A program made the position numbers and the translations under genes. The notes under the pieces are model-generated. The model was not told the DNA's origin, did no database searches, and saw only the letters and a program-made list of their open reading frames with translations. 14,567 bases of DNA from Planctomycetota bacterium (GTDB taxonomy: Bacteria > Planctomycetota > PLA2 > JAEUHO01): NCBI GenBank assembly GCA_029213105.1, contig JARGNS010000034.1:1-14567 (forward strand), in the 5' to 3' direction. Below, piece by piece: positions 1 through 6,891 of this stretch (within the stretch, counting starts at the first letter, position 1; the number at the start of each line of letters is the position of its first letter).

Positions 1-1788
1 GGCCGCCCCCAACTCCTGGAGGAAGACCTGCAGGTCTTCCTCTTCGAAGACGTACTGCTCCTTCTTGCCCTTGGAGATCTTGTAGAGCGGAGGCTTCGCA
101 ACGAACACCCGACCGTTGTCGATGAGCGGACGCATGTGCCGGAAGAGGAACGTGAGCAACAACGTACGGATGTGGCTGCCATCGACATCGGCATCCGTCA
201 TGATGATCAGCTTGCCGTAGCGGCACTTGGACTCGTCGAACTCCTCGGAGCCGATGCCCGTCCCGACCGCCGTGATCAGGGCCCGGATCTCTTCATGGCC
301 AAGCATCTTGTCGATGCGAGCCTTCTCGACGTTGAGGATCTTGCCTCGCAGGGGCAGGATCGCCTGCGTGTCGCGGTCACGTCCCTGCTTCGCCGAGCCG
401 CCAGCAGAGTCACCCTCGACCAGGAAGATCTCGGTGATCTCCGAGTCGCGACTCGAGCAGTCCGCCAACTTGCCCGGAAGGCCCCCACCCGAGAGCGCGT
501 TCTTGCGGCGAACGAGATCACGCGCACGTCGCGCAGCCTCACGGGCCTGGAACGCCTGCAGGACCTTGTCGAGGATCCCGCGCGCGTGTCGCGGGTTCTC
601 CTCGAGGTAGCTCTTCATCTGCTCGCCCCAGACCTTCTTGACGATGCCCTCGACCTCGCTGTTGCCGAGCTTCGTCTTGGTCTGGCCTTCGAACTGCGGC
701 TCCTGGACCTTGACCGAGATCACCGTCGTCAGGCCTTCGCGGAAGTCATCACTCGCAGGCTTGTCGTCGGGCTTGAACATGTTCTGACGGCGCGCGTAGC
801 CGGAGAGCGCTGACGTCAAGGCCGACTTGAAGCCCGTCACATGCGTGCCGCCCTCGATCGTGCGGATGTTGTTGGTGTAGGACTGCACCGTTTCCGAGAA
901 GCCGTCGTGGAATTGCGCGGCAATCTCGACGACGACGTCGTCTTCCTGACGCTCGACATAGATGACGTCATCGTGAAGCGTGTTGCGACCGCGGTTCAAG
1001 CGCTCGACAAACTCGACGATACCGCCCTTGAAGTTGAAGGTCTCCTCGGCCGGCGGATCGACACGCTCATCGACGAAGCGGATGTTCACGCCCTTGTTGA
1101 GGAAGGCGAGCTCGCGGAAGCGACCCGTGAGAATCGAAGCCTCGAACTTCTGGTCGCCGAAGATCTGCCGATCGGGCTTGAAGAAGGTCTTCGTCCCGGT
1201 GCGATCCGTCTTTCCGCGCGTCTCCAGGGCACCGAGCGCATCACCGCGGCGGAACGCCTGGAAGTGGATGTGGCCGTTCTGATAAACCTCGACCTCGCAC
1301 ACTTCGCTAAGGGCGTTCACCACGCTGGCGCCGACGCCATGCAGGCCGCCCGAGACCTGGTAGACGTCCTTCTTGAACTTGCCGCCGGCGTGCAGCTTGG
1401 TCATCGCCACGGTCACGCCCGAGATGCCCTGGTCCTTGTTGATGCCCGTGGGGATTCCGCGGCCATCGTCCGTCACGACGATCCCGTCGTCGGCCGTGAT
1501 GCGGACCACGATCTGGGAACAGAACCCCGCCATGGCCTCATCGATCGAGTTGTCCACGATCTCGTAGACCAGGTGATGCATGCCGCGCTGGCCGGTGTCA
1601 CCGATGTACATGCCCGGGCGACGGCGCACGGCCTCCAGGCCTTCGAGCACCTGGATGTCGTCCGCGGTGTACTCGTGGTTGTTCTCGGACGGCGTCGGCG
1701 GAGCGCCGTCGGTCCCAGCGTCTTGCGTACCGCTGCCCTCTACGGGCTGCTCGGTGTCGTCGGGGCGCTCGTCTTCAGCTGAAGTCAT
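1..1788 (-). CDS. gyrB: DNA gyrase subunit B (3' end cut by window edge)
   Basis: ATPase and TOPRIM subunit of DNA gyrase, which introduces negative supercoils with GyrA in the cytoplasm. The 596 visible codons start at ATG 1788 and run off the window at base 1 still in frame. After an acidic extension of about 40 residues comes the GHKL ATPase fold: N-box with E76 and N80 (YEIVDNSIDEA), then VTDDGRGIPTG, then the ATP-lid motif SGGLHGVGASVVNALS. The TOPRIM domain shows EGDSAGG (458-464) and MTDADVDGSH (530-539), which supply the acidic metal ligands. The extreme C-terminus is missing. The start lies 8 bases past the dciA stop, with AAGGAG inside the end of dciA, so translation is probably coupled. 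ParE is the main alternative, but the dnaA-dnaN-dciA context favours GyrB. Confidence 0.97.
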   Translation of the reverse strand, partial: MTSAEDERPDDTEQPVEGSGTQDAGTDGAPPTPSENNHEYTADDIQVLEGLEAVRRRPGMYIGDTGQRGMHHLVYEIVDNSIDEAMAGFCSQIVVRITADDGIVVTDDGRGIPTGINKDQGISGVTVAMTKLHAGGKFKKDVYQVSGGLHGVGASVVNALSEVCEVEVYQNGHIHFQAFRRGDALGALETRGKTDRTGTKTFFKPDRQIFGDQKFEASILTGRFRELAFLNKGVNIRFVDERVDPPAEETFNFKGGIVEFVERLNRGRNTLHDDVIYVERQEDDVVVEIAAQFHDGFSETVQSYTNNIRTIEGGTHVTGFKSALTSALSGYARRQNMFKPDDKPASDDFREGLTTVISVKVQEPQFEGQTKTKLGNSEVEGIVKKVWGEQMKSYLEENPRHARGILDKVLQAFQAREAARRARDLVRRKNALSGGGLPGKLADCSSRDSEITEIFLVEGDSAGGSAKQGRDRDTQAILPLRGKILNVEKARIDKMLGHEEIRALITAVGTGIGSEEFDESKCRYGKLIIMTDADVDGSHIRTLLLTFLFRHMRPLIDNGRVFVAKPPLYKISKGKKEQYVFEEEDLQVFLQELGAA

Positions 1789-1796
1789 ATGCTTAT

Positions 1797-2147
1797 TCAC
1801 TCTCCTTCCGCGGAGTCGGTCATGAATCGGATGCCGACCAGCGGAACGTCGGGAAGGGCGGCACGCAGCACGGCGAGCAACCGGTCCCGGTGGAAATTGG
1901 TGAGTTCGTCGCGCAAGGCCTCACTGCCTACAGCAACTTCGAGGACGCCGCCCTCGAGACGGCGAAGCGTCGTACGGCCGCGCCATGCGTCCTCGCATGC
2001 CGCCTCCCATGCGCTCTGGACCTTCTCGGTAACCTTCGCCGAGGGCATCCCAAGCGAACGCAGGGCAGCGCCCATGAGTTCACTGGCAGGCCGTGACCGG
2101 TAGGCACGGCCCCCGGAGTCGGGGCGATCGGGACGGCGAGTGGCCAT
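1797..2147 (-). CDS. dciA: DUF721/DciA-like protein, probable replicative helicase loader
   Basis: Small 116-residue protein of the DUF721 family. Family members called DciA interact with the replicative helicase DnaB and support its loading in bacteria that lack DnaC or DnaI; that role is inferred here. Visible family features are a basic, low-complexity N-terminus (residues 1-20, rich in Arg and Pro), the W-E-A segment after VQSAW near residue 46, and the core pattern GGVLEVAVGSEALRDEL followed by a helix and IRF near the C-terminus. It sits between dnaN (24-base gap) and gyrB (8-base gap), the place that recF takes in many other bacteria. An AAGGGG lies about 14 bases before the ATG, which is longer than ideal, so the start is likely but not certain. 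Confidence 0.8.
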   Translation of the reverse strand: MATRRPDRPDSGGRAYRSRPASELMGAALRSLGMPSAKVTEKVQSAWEAACEDAWRGRTTLRRLEGGVLEVAVGSEALRDELTNFHRDRLLAVLRAALPDVPLVGIRFMTDSAEGE

Positions 2148-2171
2148 GGATGTTCGCGCTACCCCTTCGTC

Positions 2172-3305
2172 CTATTCGAGAGCCACGGGCATCACGACGT
2201 AGATGTACTCGCCGAGTTCCTCGCCAGCCGCCCCGTCGAGGTCGGAGAGCGTGGCAGGAGCCTTCCCGTCCGTGAAACGCACGGTGATCTCGGACGCGGC
2301 GTCCATGACCTTCAGCGCGTCCTGGAGGAACTGGGGATTGAAGCCCACGCGCGAGGGCGGACCGTCGTACTGGACCGGCACCTCGACCTTGGCCTCACCG
2401 ACCTCCATGGCCCGACTCTTGATGGTCACGACATCGGGATCGATCAGGAGCTCGACGGACAGGGCATCGCGGGTCGTCATCAGGGCCGCACGCCGCAATC
2501 CCCCACCGAGATCGGCGGCCGTCACGGTGAACGAGTGCTTGGACGACTTCGGAATGACATCGTCGTAGGCGGGGAACGTGCCATCGATCAAGCGCGACAC
2601 GATGAGTGCACCACCGGCCCGGAAGAGAACCTGGCGATCCTCGACGGCAATCGAGACCTCACCGGAGACCTCGGTCGTCGCCAGGACCCGCTCGAGCAAG
2701 CCCAGGCCCTTGGGACCCACGATCACACGGATGTTGCTATGTGCCTTGGAACCGAGCTTGCCGGCAGCGCGGGCCAGGCGGCGTCCGTCCGTGGCAACGA
2801 GTTCGATGTCCTTGCCCTTGATGTTCATCAACACCCCGTGCAACGCAAACCGCCCGGCTTCGGTCGCAGCGGCGAAGCGCGTCCGACGGATCAGGTTCCG
2901 GAGCAGGTGGGCGGGCACCGAGGCAGAGGCCGTTTCGGGGAAGTAGGGCAAGCGATGGAACTCATCGATGTTCTCGCCTCGGACCTTGAAGTGACTCCGC
3001 CCGGTGTCGACGGCCAGGGAGCCATCGCTCTCCTGGAGGGTCGTCTCGTCTTCGTCGACTTCGCGGACGATGGAGAGCAGGCGACCGGCGGGAACGACGA
3101 GAGAGCCTTCCTCACTGACGGATGCGTCACCCAAGTGGAACCGGATGCCGACATCGAGGTCCGTGGCTTCCAGACTCACGCCTGTGGTTGCGTCCGCACG
3201 GAGGGCAACGCACTCCAGGATGGGCTTCGGGCTCTTCGAGGCTGCGACGGCAGCGCCGTGACCGATGCCTTCCATGAGCAACTGCGTGGGCAGCGTCACC
3301 TTCAT
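2172..3305 (-). CDS. dnaN: DNA polymerase III beta subunit (sliding clamp)
   Basis: The ring-shaped processivity clamp that holds DNA polymerase III and other partners on DNA. The chosen ATG at 3305 gives 377 residues starting MKVTLPTQ, a normal length and N-terminus for the family, and has AGAGGAG 8 bases upstream. A longer in-frame reading to 3428 adds about 40 residues without clamp character and is rejected. The three-domain fold is supported by RLPYFP in the first third, GVLMNIKGKDIELVATDG with RRLA after it in the middle domain, LIDGTFPAYDDVIP in the third, and a YVVMPVALE end that matches the usual C-terminal MPMRL-like strand. It heads the dnaN-dciA-gyrB unit and lies downstream of dnaA in the same direction. 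Confidence 0.97.
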   Translation of the reverse strand: MKVTLPTQLLMEGIGHGAAVAASKSPKPILECVALRADATTGVSLEATDLDVGIRFHLGDASVSEEGSLVVPAGRLLSIVREVDEDETTLQESDGSLAVDTGRSHFKVRGENIDEFHRLPYFPETASASVPAHLLRNLIRRTRFAAATEAGRFALHGVLMNIKGKDIELVATDGRRLARAAGKLGSKAHSNIRVIVGPKGLGLLERVLATTEVSGEVSIAVEDRQVLFRAGGALIVSRLIDGTFPAYDDVIPKSSKHSFTVTAADLGGGLRRAALMTTRDALSVELLIDPDVVTIKSRAMEVGEAKVEVPVQYDGPPSRVGFNPQFLQDALKVMDAASEITVRFTDGKAPATLSDLDGAAGEELGEYIYVVMPVALE

Positions 3306-3324
3306 GACGAGGGCTCCTCTTGCG

Positions 3325-3342
3325 TACCAACCAGCATTGGTA
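3325..3342. repeat. Inverted repeat just upstream of dnaN
   Basis: TACCAA (3325-3330) and TTGGTA (3337-3342) form a perfect 6-base inverted repeat with a 6-base spacer, ending 19 bases before the dnaN ATG. It could be an operator or an mRNA hairpin next to the ribosome site. Function is not known from sequence. Confidence 0.45.
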
Positions 3343-3518
3343 GTTTTGTATTCGTCGTTGTCGTATGGGAGCGTGTCGCATTCCCTGGGACGCCTGCTGT
3401 GCGGCCTTCGGAACGCCTTGCGGTGCAACCACTTAGGTCGATGAGTCCGCCGTGGAAAACGCCCCGAGAACCGTGCTGCATTGTACGGATCCAGGGGCAG
3501 TTGGAGGAGGGATTTCGG

Positions 3519-3561
3519 GCGCCCCGGCAGCCCCTGGGAGCCCTGCTTCCCAGGCCGGCGC
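3519..3561. repeat. GC-rich imperfect stem-loop in dnaA-dnaN gap
   Basis: Inner arms CCTGGGA (3533-3539) and TCCCAGG (3548-3554) pair perfectly around an 8-base loop. Outer arms GCGCC (3519-3523) and GGCGC (3557-3561) extend it past an asymmetric bulge. No T-tract follows on the minus strand, so this is either a Rho-independent-like stem without the tail, a leader structure, or chance in GC-rich DNA. Confidence 0.4.
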
Positions 3562-3701
3562 GACTCTCCCCGAGGGGGTCCACGCCAGCTGCCCGTCGTT
3601 CGCCCGGTTCCCCACGCAAATGCGACAGCCCGTAGGGTGCGACCGCCTGACCCCGATTGTGGAAGACTTCGGGGAAAGGGTCGTAACGTGGTGTCAATAC
3701 A

Positions 3702-5210
3702 CTACTTGGGGTTGTACGAGTTCTGTGGAGTGCGACCGGTGTCTTCCGGCGTCAGGCGACCACCCAGGCGGTCTGCCATGCGCTCCAGCGTCGCGGCCAG
3801 GGTCGGGTCGGTGCGATAGCGCTCCTCGACCTTGCGGACGCCGTAGAGCACCGTGGAGTGGTCTCGTCCGCCGAAGTAGTCGCCGATCTCATCCAGGCTG
3901 AGCGAGGTCAGCTTGCGGGCGAGGAACATGATCATCTGGCGGGGCGTGGAGATGCTCCGACCGCGGCGCTTGGAGCGCAAGTCGGCGATCTTCACCTGGA
4001 AGCGCTCGCAGACGAGCTGGGAGATCTTGTCGATCGTGATCCCGATGCCCACGGGCTGCAGGGACTGCTTCAGGGCGGCCCGGGCGAGGCGCAGCGTGAT
4101 GGGCTCGCCGAGCACGTCGGCGTAGGCCCGCGTACTCAGGAGCGCACCCTCGAGCTCGCGGATGTTGTTGCGGAAGTGGGTCGCGATGAACTCGACGACG
4201 TCGTTCGGGACGTCGATGTGCATGAGCTCGGCCTTGCGGCGCACGATGGCCATCCGCGTTTCCATCTCGGGCTGCTCGAGCTGGGTGACCAGGCCCCAGC
4301 CAAAGCGCGAGACGAGGCGATCCTCCAGGGTGGGGATCTCGTTCGGCGCCGCATCCGAGGAGAGGACGATCTGGCGGTTCGACTGGTAGAGCTGGTTGAA
4401 CGTGTGGAAGAACTCCTCCTGCGTCCGCTCCTTCCCCTTGAGGAAGTGGATGTCGTCGATGACCAGGAGGTGCACGTTGCGGAAGCGGGCGCGGAAGCTG
4501 TCGACGTCATTGCGCTGCAGCGAGCGCACGAACTCGTTCGTGAACTCTTCGCACGAGAGGAAGCAGACCCGGTCGCCCGGGAAGCGCGTCATGAACTCGT
4601 GGCAGACGGCGTGGAGAAGGTGCGTCTTGCCGAGGCCGACGGAGCCGTGGATGAAGAGGGGGTTGTACGCGCGGCCCGGATTCTGGCCGACGGCACGGGC
4701 GCTCGCGTGGGCCACGCTGTTGGCCGGGCCGATGATGTAGTTGTCGAACGAGTAGAGCTCGTTCAGCCGCAGGGGCAGGTCGCTCTCTCCCGAACCCTGG
4801 AAGGGGGCCGGGTACGCCGGATCGGCCTGGCGCGGGGAGGCCGGCGCGGGGCTGGGCGCGGGCTGGGGCTCCACCGCGGGGGCGCCGGTGGACGGCAGCT
4901 CGGCGCTGGCCTGGGGGGCGGGCGGCGGGGACCCGGCGTCTCCGAGGCCTGCGATCTCGAAGCGCACGTGCACCGGCGCTGCGGCGACCGTCTGGGCCGA
5001 CTCGCGCACCAACTCGGTGAACTTGCTCTGGAACCACTCCTGGTAGAAGCGGTTCGGGAGCCCCAAGACGAGCTGTCCCTCGTCCCACTGCTCCAGCGTG
5101 GCACGACCGAACCAGGTGTCGTACTGACGCTTGTTGATGCGGCCCTTCACCTCGAGCAATAGACGCTCGAAGCGACCTTCACCGCCGCTGTAGTTGCCGT
5201 GTTCGGCCAT
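3702..5210 (-). CDS. dnaA: Chromosomal replication initiator protein DnaA
   Basis: AAA+ initiator that binds DnaA boxes at oriC, unwinds the origin and recruits the helicase. The ATG at 5210 gives 502 residues (MAEHGNYSGG), with GGAAGGG about 10 bases upstream; an in-frame extension to 5267 lacks family character. Domain I (about 12-88) contains the W-F helix region around DTWFG and FYQEWFQSKF. Domain II (about 90-145) is a short linker rich in Pro and Ala. Domain III has Walker A GSVGLGKTH (189-197) and Walker B IDDIHFL (251-257), plus the arginine-bearing RFGWGL segment. Domain IV ends with the DNA-binding signature, including PRQMIMFLARKLTSLSLDEI and FGGRDHSTVLYG. The gap to dnaN is 396 bases and the gap upstream 362 bases, both candidates for origin or autoregulatory sites. 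Confidence 0.98.
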   Translation of the reverse strand: MAEHGNYSGGEGRFERLLLEVKGRINKRQYDTWFGRATLEQWDEGQLVLGLPNRFYQEWFQSKFTELVRESAQTVAAAPVHVRFEIAGLGDAGSPPPAPQASAELPSTGAPAVEPQPAPSPAPASPRQADPAYPAPFQGSGESDLPLRLNELYSFDNYIIGPANSVAHASARAVGQNPGRAYNPLFIHGSVGLGKTHLLHAVCHEFMTRFPGDRVCFLSCEEFTNEFVRSLQRNDVDSFRARFRNVHLLVIDDIHFLKGKERTQEEFFHTFNQLYQSNRQIVLSSDAAPNEIPTLEDRLVSRFGWGLVTQLEQPEMETRMAIVRRKAELMHIDVPNDVVEFIATHFRNNIRELEGALLSTRAYADVLGEPITLRLARAALKQSLQPVGIGITIDKISQLVCERFQVKIADLRSKRRGRSISTPRQMIMFLARKLTSLSLDEIGDYFGGRDHSTVLYGVRKVEERYRTDPTLAATLERMADRLGGRLTPEDTGRTPQNSYNPK

Positions 5211-5358
5211 CCGCGCGAGACCCTTCCCTACAGGACACACGACAAGCCGTAGTGGCTGGTGATGCATCGCGTCGCTGTGTGCGGATGTCGGCGCCCTCGT
5301 CGCCTCGACCCACGCTGCCCCCTCGCGACGGCGGGACGTGCACTCGTCGAACGGCGCC

Positions 5359-5373
5359 TGCCTCCGGGAGGCA
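5359..5373. repeat. Palindrome upstream of dnaA (TGCCTCC-G-GGAGGCA)
   Basis: Perfect 7-base arms around a single central base. It is better suited to a dimeric DNA-binding protein than to an RNA hairpin, since a hairpin would have to open the central pairs. It lies about 150 bases before the dnaA start, inside the predicted leader. Confidence 0.5.
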
Positions 5374-5377
5374 AGAC

Positions 5378-5396
5378 CCGGGAACGCATGTCCCGG
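5378..5396. repeat. Inverted repeat upstream of dnaA (CCGGGA/TCCCGG)
   Basis: Perfect 6-base arms (5378-5383 and 5391-5396) with a 7-base spacer ACGCATG, placed 4 bases beyond the previous palindrome. Possible leader hairpin or operator half-sites; GC-rich context makes chance pairing possible. Confidence 0.4.
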
Positions 5397-5401
5397 AATG
5401 G

Positions 5402-5428
5402 CGTCGGCCGACGGAAGCTCGTCTTCCG
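5402..5428. repeat. Adjoining palindrome and stem-loop upstream of dnaA
   Basis: CGTCGGCCGACG (5402-5413) is a perfect 12-base palindrome. It runs directly into CGGAAG (5412-5417), a 5-base loop CTCGT, and CTTCCG (5423-5428), a perfect 6-base stem. The two structures share two bases, so they could be alternatives to each other in RNA. Confidence 0.45.
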
Positions 5429-5444
5429 CTGTCGTGAAGGCGCA

Positions 5445-5473
5445 AAGTTACGGCGTGCAGCGGAACGCGTCAA
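5445..5473 (-). promoter_or_regulatory. Candidate sigma-70 type promoter for dnaA
   Basis: On the minus strand, TTGACG (5473 to 5468) is followed after exactly 17 bases by TAACTT (5450 to 5445). The first box matches the -35 consensus at 5 of 6 positions; the second matches TATAAT only at 3 of 6, but at the important first, second and last bases. It points at dnaA and would give a leader of about 230 bases. The -35 box lies inside the left arm of the 5467-5501 inverted repeat, which suggests an operator. Found by eye only. Confidence 0.4.
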
Positions 5474-5501
5474 CGCCGCATCTTCTGCGCGCAGTTGACG
5501 C
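5467..5501. repeat. Long inverted repeat overlapping dnaA promoter -35
   Basis: GCGTCAAC (5467-5474) and GTTGACGC (5494-5501) are perfect 8-base arms. Inside them CGCA (5477-5480) and TGCG (5486-5489) pair around the loop TCTTC, giving a two-part stem. A third GTTGACGC occurs at 5619-5626 inside the end of the NifS-like gene. It might be an operator, or a stem behind the NifS-like gene, though no T-tract follows. Confidence 0.5.
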
Positions 5502-5503
5502 CA

Positions 5504-5523
5504 TGCGAACAAGGTGTTTCGCA
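5504..5523. repeat. Inverted repeat TGCGAA/TTCGCA
   Basis: Perfect 6-base arms (5504-5509 and 5518-5523) around an 8-base spacer, starting 2 bases past the previous inverted repeat. Together the two could form tandem hairpins between the NifS-like gene and dnaA. Confidence 0.4.
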
Positions 5524-5572
5524 ACAGGCCCACAAGATTGGGCTATGCGATCGCCCTGGCTTGGAAATGTTT

Positions 5573-6733
5573 TTACCGACGCGCGAGTGCGCGAAGTCGG
5601 GAAACGATGCGACACAAGGTTGACGCCGCACGAGTCATGTGATCCCGCGTCGTGTCTTGTCCCACACTGAGACGCACCGTCGACGAGGCACGTTTGCGCG
5701 ACATGCCCATCGCCAACAAGCCGGGGCTCGGATCCGTGCTTCCAAGCGCACAAGTGCTTCCCGTGGCGATTGCGATGCCTTCCAGGTCCATGTTGATCAT
5801 GGCGGCTTCGCCTTCGATGTCGCGCAGTTCGAGCGTCACCACGCCCGGTGCACGCGCCGCATCGCCGCTTACCGTGCTCCAGGCGTCTGCGTCCTGCATG
5901 CCCTCGAGGAAGGTGGCGACATGCGCTTCGTACAGGGCGGCCCGGGTGGGCGTGGCCTCGAGGGCGTCCTCCAGCGCGGCTGCGAAGCCCGCACAGGCAG
6001 CGACGTTCTCGGTTCCCGGGCGCAGTCGCTCCTCCTGCATGCCGCCGTGCAGGAAGGGGAGGATGCGTGTGCCGCGGCGCACGAGCAGTGCGCCCGAGCC
6101 CGCGGGTCCGCCCACATTCACCCCCGACAGCAGGGTGAGATCGGCGTCGAGGTCTGGACGCCCCACCGGCAGGCGGCCCGCGGCGAGGGCCGCGTCGCAG
6201 AGGAAGGGGACCCCCTGCTCTCTCAGGATCCCAGCTACTTCGGCTGCGGGCTGGATCGCGCCGGTCTCGTGGTTGGCCAGCATGAGCGCGGCGACGGCGG
6301 TCGTGGCGGGGTCGACGAGCTCGAGGAACGCATGGGGTTCGACAACCCCATCGCGACCGACCGGTGCGATGACGACCTCCATCCCCATCGCGCCGAGCGC
6401 CTTGGCCGTGTCGAGGACGGCGGCATGCTCGATGGCGGCGACGACGATGCGCGTGCGCCCCACGGCCATGCCCGCGTGGGCCGCCCCGTGCAGGGCGATG
6501 GCGGCGGCTTCGGTGGCGCCCGACGTGAAGATCACCTCGCGCGGACGGGCCCCCAAGGCCTTCGCCGTGCGGCCACGCGCCTCCTCGAGGACGTCCTTGG
6601 CTGCTCGACCCTCGAGGTGCGGCGAGGCCGGGTTGCCCAGGTTCTCGGCCAGCAGCGGCAGCATCGCGTCGCGCGCCGCCGGGCTGAGCGGGGCGAGCGC
6701 GGCGTGGTCCAGGTAGATGCGGTCGCGGGCCAT
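5573..6733 (-). CDS. Cysteine desulfurase-like protein (NifS/IscS family) lacking the PLP lysine
   Basis: Class V aminotransferase-fold protein, 386 residues from ATG 6733 (MARDRIYLDH), the normal length for NifS/IscS. Real family members take sulfur from cysteine using PLP and a mobile cysteine, feeding Fe-S cluster and thio-tRNA synthesis. Family landmarks in order: YLDHAALAPLS (7-17), GNPASPHLEGR (33-43), FTSGATE (69-75), the stacking His H103 in IEHAAVL, NHETGAIQP (154-162), D180, LRPGTENV (237-244), C328 in ATGSTCALGS, and VRLSVG. The lysine that binds PLP should sit in a pattern like SGHKxxGPKG; here it reads SGVNVGGPAG, with N206 in its place, and the usual Gln after D180 is L183. The frame is intact, so this looks like a conserved-fold pseudoenzyme or one with changed chemistry rather than a decayed gene. 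It is divergent from the pabA-bsh operon. Confidence 0.85.
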   Translation of the reverse strand: MARDRIYLDHAALAPLSPAARDAMLPLLAENLGNPASPHLEGRAAKDVLEEARGRTAKALGARPREVIFTSGATEAAAIALHGAAHAGMAVGRTRIVVAAIEHAAVLDTAKALGAMGMEVVIAPVGRDGVVEPHAFLELVDPATTAVAALMLANHETGAIQPAAEVAGILREQGVPFLCDAALAAGRLPVGRPDLDADLTLLSGVNVGGPAGSGALLVRRGTRILPFLHGGMQEERLRPGTENVAACAGFAAALEDALEATPTRAALYEAHVATFLEGMQDADAWSTVSGDAARAPGVVTLELRDIEGEAAMINMDLEGIAIATGSTCALGSTDPSPGLLAMGMSRKRASSTVRLSVGQDTTRDHMTRAASTLCRIVSRLRALARR

Positions 6734-6891
6734 GGACGCATCGTAGCCGTGGGAACCGGCCAGACTCCCCAATCGCACGGTCCGGTGCAAAGCCCGGTTT
6801 GTTGCCGTTGCTCCACGGACCCTCCGCCGAGATTCCACGACGCCTCTCGCGCTGTGGGGACAGGGGCCATCCCGCGTGGCAGGCTGGGCGC
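6734..6891. other. Divergent intergenic region
   Basis: 158 bases between the minus-strand NifS-like gene and the plus-strand amidotransferase. It must hold promoters for both directions, including the probable long right-hand operon, but I found no convincing -35/-10 pair, ribosome-site exception, riboswitch or terminator by eye. Confidence 0.5.

Larger units (their letters stand above)
3306..3701 (-). other. dnaA-dnaN intergenic region / dnaN leader
   Basis: 396 bases without a convincing gene; the overlapping reading frames lack recognisable protein features. It holds an imperfect GC-rich stem at 3519-3561 (core CCTGGGA/TCCCAGG with an 8-base loop, outer GCGCC/GGCGC) and a 6-base perfect inverted repeat at 3325-3342 close to the dnaN ribosome site. 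A short A/T-rich patch lies at 3341-3365. I found no consensus sigma-70 promoter and no run of T after the stem on the minus strand, so it is not a typical terminator. One weak DnaA-box-like site (7 of 9) lies at 3658-3666. Confidence 0.6.
5211..5572 (-). other. Palindrome-rich region upstream of dnaA
   Basis: 362 bases between the end of the NifS-like gene and dnaA, both read leftward. No supported gene. Between 5359 and 5523 lie six inverted repeats with arms of 6-8 bases: 5359-5373, 5378-5396, 5402-5413, 5412-5428, 5467-5501 and 5504-5523. A plausible minus-strand promoter overlaps one of them. No 9-base DnaA box close to TTATCCACA was seen. A single GCGATCGC palindrome lies at 5547-5554 and a short A/T-rich stretch at about 5561-5575. 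Confidence 0.6.

Noticed and set aside
3306..3428. N-terminal extension of dnaN by about 40 residues
   Set aside because: The extension is unlike any clamp N-terminus, whereas MKVTLPTQ at 3305 has a strong ribosome site and normal alignment.
3658..3666. DnaA-box-like TGTGGAAGA in the dnaA-dnaN gap, with another TGTGGA at 3724-3729
   Set aside because: Only 7 of 9 and 6 of 9 matches to TGTGGATAA and no cluster, so not reported as an origin.
3692..3697. Minus-strand TTGACA as a dnaN promoter -35
   Set aside because: No acceptable -10 hexamer 16-18 bases downstream, and it lies at the very end of dnaA.
3858..5162. 434-codon open frame on the plus strand opposite dnaA
   Set aside because: It is antisense to a clear DnaA, has no recognisable motif, and long antisense frames are expected in GC-rich coding DNA.
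5657..5667. TTGTCCCACA resembling a DnaA box
   Set aside because: It has an extra C compared with TTGTCCACA and lies inside the coding region of the NifS-like gene.
5573..6733. Calling the NifS-like gene a pseudogene
   Set aside because: The frame is intact over the full family length and most fold and active-site residues are kept; only selected catalytic residues differ, which fits a diverged functional protein better than decay.
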